Position numbers and translations under genes: made by a program | Assembly (NCBI GenBank): GCA_907163345.1 | Contig: CAJQUN010000003.1 | Span: forward strand, 30,457,879 to 30,521,878 | Length of the DNA stretch: 64,000 nucleotides | Origin: Haberlea rhodopensis | Lineage: Eukaryota > Streptophyta > Magnoliopsida > Lamiales > Gesneriaceae | Direction: 5' to 3' | Shown: positions 11,036 to 21,148 of the stretch, one piece after another | Numbering within the stretch: position 1 is the stretch's first letter | Layout: each line of letters opens with the position of its first letter | Notes under the pieces: generated by a model | The model's input: the letters and a program-made list of their open reading frames with translations, nothing else | What the model was told of the DNA's origin: nothing | Databases searched by the model: none

Positions 11036-11684
11036 CCTCTATGATTTGAAAATATACAGTTTATGCCAATATAATTTGTGAATATGTGCAAAACGTCCAT
11101 CCATATATGCTTTGTGTGAGGATGTCGTATGCTATGTTTTTTTAAAACCACAGTAGGGTAAAACCCTATTTACAAACCACATGAGATAAAGTGCATATCA
11201 ACGACACCATAGGAGATAAAATTTATATTTACAAACCACAGGTAAAGTATCTATCGATATTTAATCCTTAATTTCTTAGCTTGAGCGCATAAAAAATTTA
11301 AAAAATCGGCTTGGGCTAGACTCATTCACAATACCTCTCTTTTCAAATATGGGAACAACTAGATTAAATATAAAATATAACAATTTTGATTAAAAAACTA
11401 CAAACAGGGAAACACAAAGGCAGATTCGCAGAAGGCCAACAATTTCAGCTCACCAACCACCGATACATACGAAGAATACTTCAAAAATCTCAGGTTAATT
11501 TGTTACGACCAAACTCAGGTCAACCCATTGCAATAGCTATTTCATTACCAAGTAATAATATTTACTTTCAAAGACTTGGTTTTTTCATAAATTTATTATT
11601 ATTATTATTTAATAATATATCTCAACCATGTTGCGTGGCAAAAATCCCACACTGATTCTTTCGGCAGTTGGCCTGGCTTAGCTG

Positions 11685-11693
11685 TATATATAA
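11685..11693 (+). promoter_or_regulatory. TATA box of the transporter gene
   Basis: TATATATAA lies 133 bases before the start codon at 11826, in a region without other ORFs. Transcription would begin near 11720 and give a leader of about 105 bases. This is inferred from position only. Confidence 0.5.
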
Positions 11694-11825
11694 CCCTTGA
11701 GTTTTATCAAGTTCTTCAGCAGTCTTGTTTTCCCCATTGCACGATTTTTTCCACTTTCTTTAATTCTCTTCCATTTCAATTTTCGCATCTAAGGGTGTAT
11801 TCTAGATATTTTAATATATCGAAGA

Positions 11826-14800
11826 ATGGACAACTGGAAAAATTTGATCCACCTGTTCGTGACGCTATTTCTATCGTATTTCGCATCGTTATTGGTGAAT
11901 CCGACGATTGCAGATGTTACCTTGGATGCCGTTTGCCCCGGAGAAGATGAATGCTCCCTAGCCATTTATCTCACAGGCTTCCAGCAAGCGGTATGTTCTT
12001 GTGCGTGTGTGTGTCTATGCTGTATGCATGAGTATGTACTGTGTGTATATTTACAGATATCTCTGTGTGTATGTACATACATACATACACAGAGTACTGC
12101 TCATTATATATGCAAAAGAGACAATGTTCGAAAGTTGTGCCAAGTTCGTAGCCGGCACCAATATTTGGGTCATTGGCCACAAACTCCCTGTGCTTTACAT
12201 TCTCGGTGCTTTTTCAAATAGATAATTTACATCAATATTGACTTAAAAATATATCATTTACACTCATATGATTTTCAAAATAGCAATTTAGCCCCTGTGA
12301 TTTGTGATTTGTGAATATGTGAAAAACACCATATCTATGAAAGGGGTCAGTATGCCTTATTTTGCAATCCACAGGGATAAATTGTCTATTTTGAAATAAA
12401 TAAGTAAACTGTCTATTTCAAACCACAATGGTGTAAGCAGTCTTTTTACAAATCACGGGATAAAATGTCTATTAATGATATCACATTGATTAAATTGCCT
12501 ATTACCGATACCATATAAGGTAAACTGTCGCTGACTCCCGATATTCATATGAGACTATGAGTAATTGATTTACCCTCGAAAGATTATGGGCCTCCAACAA
12601 TAGATTATCGTGTATGCACGAATACGTTAAGTTTTTTTCAAATCATAGAATTATATAATTAACAATTGGATGCTATGTCAAACTAATTTTGACTGGGTAT
12701 GCATATGATTATAAAAAAAATGACAAATAGAATTAAATTATTAGGAAATTCTATTTTATTGTGATTAAATAACAACTCAATTATTAATTTATTTACATGC
12801 TTAAACATTACAAGTTTTGTAGCATTGAACCATTCAAATCTTAGGTGTTTGTGATTGCTTTTCAAAACTGTTCATTTGCTTTTCAGATCAAAAAAGCAGA
12901 TTTGAGTATTTTATTTCATTGCTTCTGCTATTCTTTCTCTAAAAATAAATAGGTAAAAACAGAAACAGAGAAGTAAGTAATGAGATGTTTTTGAAGTTCA
13001 TTAAGCTGTTTTTTTTAAATTTTAATAGCAAACATTCAATGTTTTTGTTTAAAAACAACTTTTTCAACTTTAAAAATACTTTGAATAAGCAATTACAAAC
13101 ACACTCATAGCCAATTTGCATAAATTTTCCCCGGATATATGGTCAAATATATAAACATTAAAATAAAAACCAGTAACCTTTTACTAAAGCCTAGCTCAGT
13201 AAATAAAGCCCAATACTGAAGAACGGCCCAATTCGATGTAATCATGGAGTTTGGCGCCTTTTTGTGAATTTACACTAATTCCCGATGATTAATGAATAGA
13301 ATGCCATTTTTAGGAAGAGAAACTTGTCCAATTCGAAGTAACTGATTTGATTTTTGGATGATTATAATACAAAAAATAATATTGTTGAATGTGGTTTGGA
13401 ACTAATGGTTTTGTGTAATTTGTAATGCAGATTGCAGGATTAGGTTCTGTGTTTATGACGCCGCTGCTTGGCAATTTATCCGATTCTTATGGTCGGAAAA
13501 GTTTGCTCACAATCCCCTTGATCCTCTCCACTATTCCTTACTGTACGTCATTTCGATTATTTCCATGTTTTTTTGCACAAATTCAGCTATGAAGTTAAAT
13601 TTTAAATTGTTGTAGTCTTTTTTTTTTCATTTTTTCGGAGTTTGTTCTCAAAATTTTGATTCGTACATGTGCAGCGATATTGGCGTTTAAGAGGACAAAG
13701 GAATTCTTCTGTGTATACTATGTTTTGAAGACTATAACATCCATGGTTTCGGACGGTGGCGTTATTTGCCTTTCTCTCGGTTGTGTGGTAATTATTAAGG
13801 ATATTTCTCTATTTGTTCCAATCAAAAATAGGATTTACCTAATGATGTTTGTATCTCAAGAAAAATTGCATATTATTTCAGGCGGATAACGTATCAGAGG
13901 GGAAGCGTGTTTCTGCTTTTGGACTGTTTTCCGGTGTAATATCTGCTGCAACAGTTTTTGGTACATTAGCAGCTCGATTACTTCCGACCGCTCAAATTTT
14001 TCAGGTCTTTCTTCTCTCATTATTTCACATATTAAGTTAATTTTTATTGAACTGAATAACGTGCCATCCCATTTGGGCAAAACAAAAGATGAATGGATTG
14101 ATCTAAACTTCCGATTGTATCACCAATTAGGTAGCAGCAGTTTCATCTGTAGCTGCACTAGTGTACATGAGAATTTTTCTCAAGGACACGACTCGTGATA
14201 TTGAACATTTAGAGGAACCAATCTTGAAACCAGGGAATGAAACCACCGAAGCTGGTAATGAATCCTTGGAAAACACGGAAGCCATCAAGAAAATATCTTT
14301 GCCAAAGCATATAATTCGCTTGTTGAATAGCAGGTAACATGAAACTTCAGACTTTTGCAATCCTCTTGAACGTGAAGAATCTGAAGATAGTGTTTTTTAA
14401 TGAAATTTTCTTTGTTATTGGTGTAATGAAATGTTAATCATGACTCGTTATAATCTGTGATCCTCATACTGCAGCGTTACATTTTCGCTAGCATCATTTG
14501 TTGCTTTTTTCAATAGCATGGCCGAGGCAGGGGTTATAGCTTTCTTGATGGTACTCTCTTTCTCTACATTATTGTGACATAAGATCTTCGGCTAGATGTG
14601 CTGATAAAGTAGTTATGTGGTGTAAAATTTCTTTTGTTTACATTGCGTTACCTTTCTTTACTGCAGTATTTCTTGAAGGCACGTTTCCACTTCAACAAAG
14701 ACCAATTTTCTGATATATGGCTCATTACCTACATTACAGCAACCATATCAAATGTAATTTCAAACAACCAATTGCTATATATTATGCCCATAATTGTCTG

Positions 14801-15833
14801 TGTTTCCTCATCAAATCTTAAGTGGTACTTGTTAGATGCACTGGATTTGTTTTGCTCAATAATTATGAAAACTTGTGCAGATGCTCGTTATGCCCATTTT
14901 GGGTCCGGTCCTTGGAGAGGAGACATTGCTTTGTATAGGACTTTTTGCTGGATTCGTAAATGTAAGTACACCTCCCAACTCTAAATCCTCTGTTTATTTG
15001 CAATAAATTCGTGGTAGCTTCGTCAAATGTCACAAGTTTAATAACAAAGAAATGATGTTTTGGTTTCTGATCTTGTGCAGATGCTACTCGACAGCATAGC
15101 TTGGGCACCATGGGTAAGCTATTTGGTGCCATCTACAATTTTATTTATTTATTTGAGTTAGCTGGCCTTATGTGGTTCAGAAGCATGGCATCGTTCTCAA
15201 ATCTCATCATTAAATTTCTCGATCTGCAGGTACCTTACGCTTCTTCTTTATTGGGCATCCTCCTTTCCTTTGCAAGTCCTAGCGTGAGTTGCTCATAACA
15301 CATATCAATCACACTGTTTTCACTATTATGGTAGCTTGATTCTCATGAAAAGGATTGTTTTTTTTTTTTTTGACACACAGATAAGATGCATTATTTCAAA
15401 ACAAGTTGGACCCTATGAACAGGGCATCGCTCAAGGATGTATTTTGGGCATAGCAGCATTAGCCAATATCGCGTCTCCATTAATTTTCAGTCCTCTTTCA
15501 GGTGATTCTAGAATAAAGATTTATTTTCTTATGCTTTACTCGTGGCACGTATCTCAAACTAACATTTTAACCTTCTTCTTCATAACTCCAGCATTATTCT
15601 TGTCCGAATCTGCTCCATTTAATTTCCCTGGTTTCAGCATTTTTTGCGTTGGTCTTTCTTGGGTAAGTACTTGGCTTCGAACATGCAGCAAATTCTAAAA
15701 TCTTTATTTAAAATGCTGATCATTTGTTTTTTTATGTTATGATGTGCAGTTTGTTGGTTTTATTTTAAGTACTATGATCAAGATTCTTCCAGTTTTGTCA
15801 AGACGACGGAATCAGCCATGCACCTTGGCCTAA
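11826..15833 (+). CDS. Major facilitator superfamily transporter, HIAT1-like, 13 exons, 440 aa
   Basis: Exons: 11826-11990, 13431-13542, 13675-13787, 13882-14004, 14131-14333, 14475-14550, 14667-14753, 14881-14961, 15081-15113, 15230-15283, 15381-15501, 15592-15662, 15750-15833. All junctions are GT-AG and phases close to give 440 residues and a TAA stop. The second exon holds the MFS signature between helices 2 and 3, PLLGNLSDSYGRKS (residues 66-79). A hydrophilic loop (about residues 190-230, rich in E and N) separates two hydrophobic halves, as expected for a 10-12 helix membrane carrier. The sequence style matches plant proteins annotated as hippocampus-abundant-transcript-like or tetracycline-transporter-like (Arabidopsis At2g16970-At2g16990 group). 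The substrate is not known to me. The first intron (1440 bp) holds a GT/CATA microsatellite and a MITE. No disabling change is seen. Confidence 0.88.
12230..12540. repeat. MITE-like repeat in the first intron of the transporter gene
   Basis: Phrases on the left ('acactcatatgattttcaaaatagcaattta') return in complement on the right ('ataaaatgtctatt', 'aaccacaatggtgtaagcagtc'). They match the split repeat at 10230-11265. It is wholly intronic and leaves the splice sites intact. Confidence 0.45.
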
Positions 15834-15848
15834 GTAATACATGTATAA

Positions 15849-15975
15849 GCAGGAGCGGAGCCACAATTATAATTTAAGGAAGTCGAAACTTTTTATAAAA
15901 AAATTTAAGGGTATGATATAATTTTTTTTATTAAAAATCTATAAAAAACTTGGGATGCGGCCGGTCCGCCACTGC
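15849..15975. mobile_element. Small MITE (127 bp) just after the transporter stop
   Basis: Inverted ends: GCAGGAGCGGAGCC on the left and, reversed, GCAGTGGCGGACC on the right. GTATAA (15843-15848) and GTATGA (15976-15981) are a near-perfect flanking duplication. It lies in the probable 3' untranslated or polyadenylation region of the transporter gene. Confidence 0.6.
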
Positions 15976-16276
15976 GTATGATTCACTGGTTTAAAATTTT
16001 TAGTTTTCGTCATTGTCGTTCACAAGAGCGAGACCTTCACTGGCTCATGAAATCTGTAAATGATGATTTCATTTATTTATGTTGAGAAGAATGTGTAAAT
16101 ATTGTATGGCGTACGTTACATGATTCTGCATTTGTTGTTTTACAACAAATTTGGCAATCAATATAATTTGTTTATTATGAAATTGTTCTTAATTATCCTT
16201 TATTTTTATTTTCTCCTTCAATAAGATTTTTCGGATTTAACAATGCATATAGGGCAAAAATTGGAGATGACATCCT

Positions 16277-16388
16277 TTGGAGATTATATTTTAAATCACC
16301 ACATGCAAATGGACTATATCGACTATAAATATTTGGAGATTATATTTTAAATTATCACATGCAAATGGACTATATCGACTATAAATCC
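16277..16388. repeat. Tandem duplication of ~56 bp
   Basis: 'TTGGAGATTATATTTTAAAT ... GACTATATCGACTATAAAT' occurs twice in a row, at about 16277-16331 and 16333-16387, with two or three differences. The surrounding 15982-16838 is AT-rich and otherwise empty. Confidence 0.75.
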
Positions 16389-16839
16389 GAATCTTGGCCA
16401 AATATTTTTTGCAATGTATGATTTTTAAGTTTTCTTTTTTTGCAAAATGAATAGAAAAAATAAATACAAAATAAAAGTTTAATATTAAAATGATTATATT
16501 TAAAATATTGATCAAATAAACACCATTTTTTTTTAAAAATTTCTCATAAATCCGAAGCTATTTGAAGGAAATATTGGAAACAAAAACTAACCTAACAATC
16601 CATTTTGAGCTAATTAGAGGTCTTAAATATTATGTCCCAAATTGAAGAGTTGAAAATTTTGATAATTTACTATTCATAAATTAATCATGGATGGTCGCAA
16701 CGTCGGACACACGATCAGGTTAGGGAGAGCAAGTCTCCTCCCTAAAAAAAACATTTTTTATTATCCCTAAAATTTATTTATCCCTTAAAATTGTATTTCT
16801 CCCTAAAATTATATTTTATCTCACCCCAAAATTATATTT

Positions 16840-17440
16840 TTCTTTCGTCTTGAATTCTAAATCCGTCTTACTTGACTTGCTCCGCAAATTCGTAGCCTCT
16901 TCTTCCAAAAACGTGACACTCAACAGTCAACACCTCCTCCCATCTACTCTCACCATCAATCTTGCTTTTCCTGTAAGTAGTATCGGTCACTCTTTATCTA
17001 AATTTTTAGTAAAAATATTTATTGGGTATTTGGGTTAATGCGAAAGCAGCTGTACTTGATAATTAGACAAGAAACATGGTTCATCTGGAACGCTAAGCTC
17101 GTGGCGGATTTGATTGCTTCTCTATACAAGCAAGACAGGTTCGGTGAAGCATAACATTTATTCTCTGAAGCAGTTTTCAAACTGAGGTTTAAGGAGAGGG
17201 ATCTGTGTATGTTTATCGTAATTTAGTAGGTTATCATGCTGAAGCACAAGTCCATTGAAAAGGTTTCTTGATCTATGCGCAGAATTTGTCAGCTTGTGTT
17301 TCAATCATCTTGCCACAACCACGATCTGGGAAACGATGAATAGCAGAAACTTGATCGTTGAAATTTCAAGAATCACGAGGCAGATCAGGAAGATGACGAT
17401 AATGTAGCTTGTTAACTGCTGTTTTTGTGTCGTTTAGCGT
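16840..17440 (+). pseudogene. Broken relic of an unidentified plant gene
   Basis: A first piece (LNSKSVLLDLLRKFVASSS, from about 16848) ends at a donor-like GTAAGTAG at 16970-16977. A second piece resumes after an acceptor-like CAG near 17050 with LYLIIRQETWFIWNAKLVAD, then ASLYKQDRFGEA. A stop follows there (TAA about 17152), and later pieces such as HNHDLGNDE and EADQEDDDNVA appear among stops and shifts, ending near 17413. The composition and exon-like borders suggest a former protein-coding gene, possibly a PPR-type helical-repeat protein, but I do not recognise it firmly. E3 lies immediately downstream. Confidence 0.45.
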
Positions 17441-17511
17441 GGAGCTTTTCGCTCTCGGAAGGCATTGACTTGCACAAAATAAGGCACGTGCATGATGATA
17501 CTGATGGTTCA

Positions 17512-18317
17512 ATATGAAAAATAACGGATTGAATCAGTTTAAACAATCTTAATATAAAATAAAGAAAATCGAAATATACAAACAATAGACATACTGCAAC
17601 AGTTTATAAACTGTTAATTGTCTCCACCACAGAAATTTGGAAACAATCCTGGACGAGGCCACAACAGGCCGTCTACCCGTAAACTCAAATTTGTCTATAT
17701 AAGCTTCTGGCCTCCTAGACAAGTGAGTTCCAACGTACAATACCCAATCATCTCTGTTTGGATTGAAGCAGAATTCTGAGTAGACTCTTTCGAACACTTA
17801 TAGTATGCAACACTCTCAAACCAAATGTATGAATGATGAATGAATTTTCGGATGCTTGAAGAATGGAGCTGGAGCAGCTTATATAGCTGAACAACAGACT
17901 TCCCAAAGGTCTAAGAAATAAAGTGTAATGCTTAGTGGGGTAGTTGACAGGTCTCACAGATTTAAGTCTCACACTTAAATCAAAACTAACTCAACAATTA
18001 AGCTGAGGTTACAGGAGGTGAAAAGTCAAGAACGTTAATAGGTGAAAAAATAATTTTTCAGAAATTTGCGTAGTAAAAAGATAGGGCTGCCTTCGCGGCG
18101 AGGCGAGCCAAGTGGACGGACGGACGGCGCGCGATGGGTACCCCTCTTTTCCACTTGCTACGCTTTATTGATTTGTTCTCAATATAAACAAATCATAATT
18201 GTTTCAAAATTCAAATGTGGGATTTCTAGCAAGTTGTCAATTCAATATCCACTTACCAAATTTGTTCTCATAAACTAAAATTTGGACTCCTTAGTTGGGC
18301 TTCAATTTATTGCAACA
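17512..18317 (-). repeat. E3 3' LTR (806 bp, minus strand)
   Basis: It matches 33824-34614 over its length. It is about 15 bp longer, chiefly because it keeps a stretch near 17865-17895 that holds a minus-strand TATA-like CTATATAAGC, deleted in the other LTR. CGTAAACTCAAA at 17678-17689 (plus strand) is the segment complementary to the E3 primer region. Confidence 0.82.
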
Positions 18318-18955
18318 ATCCCTACATAAATGCTATTGGCGAAAAAATTACACAATGCACCAAAAAATGCAGATTTGAGAGTACTTCAAAAATTCACTGC
18401 ATAAGGATAGGTGGTGGTTAACCTTGAACCTTCCTTAGTGAAGTATCATCGGATATACTTGTCAACCAGTGGACGCGATTCCTTGAACTGTTCGACGTTT
18501 TATATATACCAAGACAACAATACTCACACATCTTTATCTTCACACTATTATTGCTTCTTTCGTTGTGTTCCATTTTGGCCCTAGACTTCCTTGGATGTTT
18601 CATTGAATGCTCTAGAGAGTTAACCCTCAGGAGATCTCATAGAAGAGGCCCCTTCACATTCGATATACGCGATTTCTCCTAAGGTGTATCCTGTCATACC
18701 CAACTTTATCATCTCGAGATAGAATAATCATTAAGAGCATAAGCTCATATCTATCATTTTTTCATCACGGGAATATGTAGGGAACTCAATTTCTCGAGTG
18801 CTTTGTTCGACCCCCAACTTTCTGGTCTTCCCATTGAACCTGTAAATTGGGAGTTTACAATTCAGGTTGGGTTGCCATAATGGTTGAAAATCAATTCATG
18901 GGCTTCCCCATTCACCTCGATGAAACCTCTACTCGATTTCTCGTTAGACCTTTCG
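18318..18955 (-). other. E3 3' untranslated region
   Basis: No ORF of note. On the minus strand it follows RNase H and ends in a purine-rich GTAGGGAT next to the LTR start TGTTGC, a weak polypurine tract. Confidence 0.6.
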
Positions 18956-19930
18956 TTATGGGTCCGCAATGTTTTCTTTAGACTTTACGTAATCTAAAGA
19001 AATAACACCGGTTTTCAGTAATTTTCTCATGGATTTATGTCTCCGACGTATGTGTCGAGATTTCACATTATACATATTATTTTGCACTCTTATCCTAGAT
19101 GGCTGACTATCACAGTGCATACTAATATGTGGCATATTTTTTACCACATTGGATGTCCTCCAAAAAAACTCCGAAGCCAATCAACTTCTTTTGATGTAAG
19201 ATCTAAAGCTATGAATTCAGATTTCATAGTTGCTCTTGCAATACACGTCTGTTTGCATGATTTTCATAAGCCAACTGCACCTCCAGTTGTAAAGATATAT
19301 CAACTTGTTGACTTTATAATCTTGGAGTCCAATATCCAATTCGCATATTAGTATCCTTCAATTACTATTGGATATCTCGTATAATGTAGTCCTTTGTTAA
19401 TAGTGTATCTTAGATATCTAAGAACTTGAACTACTGCCTTCCAATGCTCATAAATGAGATTACTCGTATATCTGCTCAATCTGTTGACTGAGTTAGCTAT
19501 ATCAGGTCTAGTGTAGTACATGAGGTACATGAGACTGCCTATGATCCTAGAGTACTCAAGTTGTCGCACACCTTCTCCGTAATTCTTACAAAGATTTGAC
19601 ACCACCTCCATAGGTGTTCTCGCAATGGTATTATTTCCCTTGTCAAACTTGTCAAGTATCTTCTCGACATAATGACTCTGGGAGAGAGAATAACCATTTG
19701 CATCTTTGGTGATTTTCATCCCAAGAATCACATCTGCAAGACCTAGGTCTTTCATCTCAAAATTTCGCGACAACATTTTCTTGGTAATGATATTATTGTG
19801 ATTACCAACAATTATCATGTCATCCACGTACATACATACTATCACATAGTTTGTATTGTCTCCTTTCATGTAGACACATTTATCGTATTGGTTTGGTTTA
19901 AACCCATTTGAAAGTATGATGCTATCAAAC
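18956..19930 (-). pseudogene. E3 pol, 3' part: reverse transcriptase end and RNase H
   Basis: The minus-strand ORF 19869-19348 reads VIVCMYVDDMIIVG, the RT catalytic motif, then SQSHYVEKILDKF and SLMYLMYYTRPDIANS. After a break, 19180-18956 reads CDSQPSRIRVQNN and SLDYVKSKENIADP, the end of RNase H. The connection YSDANW...GYVF is present only in broken form around 19300-19200. It continues into 30637-31027 once E4 is removed. Confidence 0.85.
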
Positions 19931-21099
19931 TGTTAGTTCCGGACCTTATCGATGAGATTTTAAAGATGACAAAACAGTTCAGACCGGATCGATAGAAATC
20001 AGATTGACCAGATCAATCGGACTCAACAGAGCAAGATGGCAAAGCATTTCAGACCGGATCGATGGAAATTAGGCATACCAGATCGATCGGACATATCAGA
20101 GCAAACTGATAAAGAATAGTACATATCAGACCGGATCGATGGATTCCAGAATGACAAGATCGATGCTTCAGATCGATCTCAACCTTTATCAGATCAGAGC
20201 AGTCAAGGATACATAAAGGATGGCTTCTCAGTCCGAATCATCAACGGATATTTATTGCAGCATTTAATGCTGCAATTAATGCTACAAAGGACCAAAGACT
20301 GAAGATTGCCATAATAGGTAAGAAGACAAAGAAGAGCTTACCTGACGGTCGCCGAAAGCATATACCAGAACGGCAAGTATCCTGAAGAAGAAGACTGTAG
20401 CTTTCTCAGAGTCTAAAAAGAGTCATAGCTGCACATTAAGGGAAACAATGCCGTTGCCACCTTCAACTATAAAAGGATGCAACAAACAGATGCAAAAGAC
20501 TCTCTCGACTCTACAACTCACGCTGATCAATTGAAAAATATACAAGAAAGCTAAACAGCACACGCTTACAAAGTACAGAAGCTTTCGAGCTGAAGTTATT
20601 CATTTAAGCGCAATTACTTTGTAACATTTGATCATTGTAGGATCACTGTGTGCATTGTGTATTGAAAAATAGAAGTGAGCAACATATTGTAACTGTCAGA
20701 CAGAGTGTGTCTGAGCAGGTTGAGTGACTAGGAGTTTCAGACTGGTAGTGAGGTAAATCCAGCCTGAATCGGGTTTGTACAACAGGATTGTATAAATCAA
20801 AGTCTTCTAGTATAAACCTTCCTTAATTGGAAGAAGGGGAGACGTAGAAGGATTACACCACCTTCGAACTTCCAGAAACATATCCTGTGTCTTATCATTC
20901 TGCACTTAGCCATCGAGCTGTTCTTACTTATACAAGAGCAGACCGTTTCCGCACTTACTTATTAGTGGTCTGTTCTGTTCAAAGAGTTGATTAAGTAACA
21001 GATTTCTTTCACTAATCACAAAGAAATCACAAGGGATAAATTTTGTAAGGAGTGTTCATTCACCCCCCCCCCTCTAAACACTCCGGACCGATCCTAACA
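19931..21099 (+). repeat. E4 5' LTR (1169 bp)
   Basis: It starts TGTTAGTTCCGGACC and ends CGATCCTAACA. In U3 the phrase CAGACCGGATCGAT recurs at 19980, 20050 and 20127, each followed by further GATCGATC palindromes. TATAAAA lies at 20468-20474. A C10 run is at 21063-21072. Confidence 0.93.
20468..20474 (+). promoter_or_regulatory. E4 LTR TATA box
   Basis: TATAAAA followed by GG, with about 540 bases of U3 before it including the triple GATCGAT repeats. The RNA start would be near 20500. An identical copy lies at about 29991-29997 in the 3' LTR. Confidence 0.55.
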
Positions 21100-21101
21100 A
21101 G

Positions 21102-21116
21102 TGGTATCAGAGCAGG
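21102..21116 (+). other. E4 primer-binding site (initiator Met tRNA type)
   Basis: TGGTATCAGAGCAGG lies two bases after the LTR. TGGTATCAGAGC is the standard complement of the 3' end of plant initiator methionine tRNA. Confidence 0.92.
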
Positions 21117-21148
21117 TCATCTTAATCAGCACAAAGAATATTAAGCTG

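Larger units (their letters stand above)
10230..11265. repeat. Older MITE-like repeat interrupted by a hAT-type element
   Basis: The outer parts, 10230-10309 and 11036-11265, carry phrases such as 'gtggtttcaaaatatac', 'tttgtgaatatgtgcaaaac' and 'accacatgagataaagt' in mirrored order. They resemble the block at 12230-12540 inside the transporter intron ('gatttgtgaatatgtgaaaa'). I infer one MITE family with two copies here, the first split by the insertion at 10310-11035. Confidence 0.5.

Noticed and set aside
21101..21148. Upstream extension of the E4 Gag frame
   Set aside because: It translates the tRNA primer site and contains no ATG. ATG 21149 opens the usual copia Gag N-terminus.
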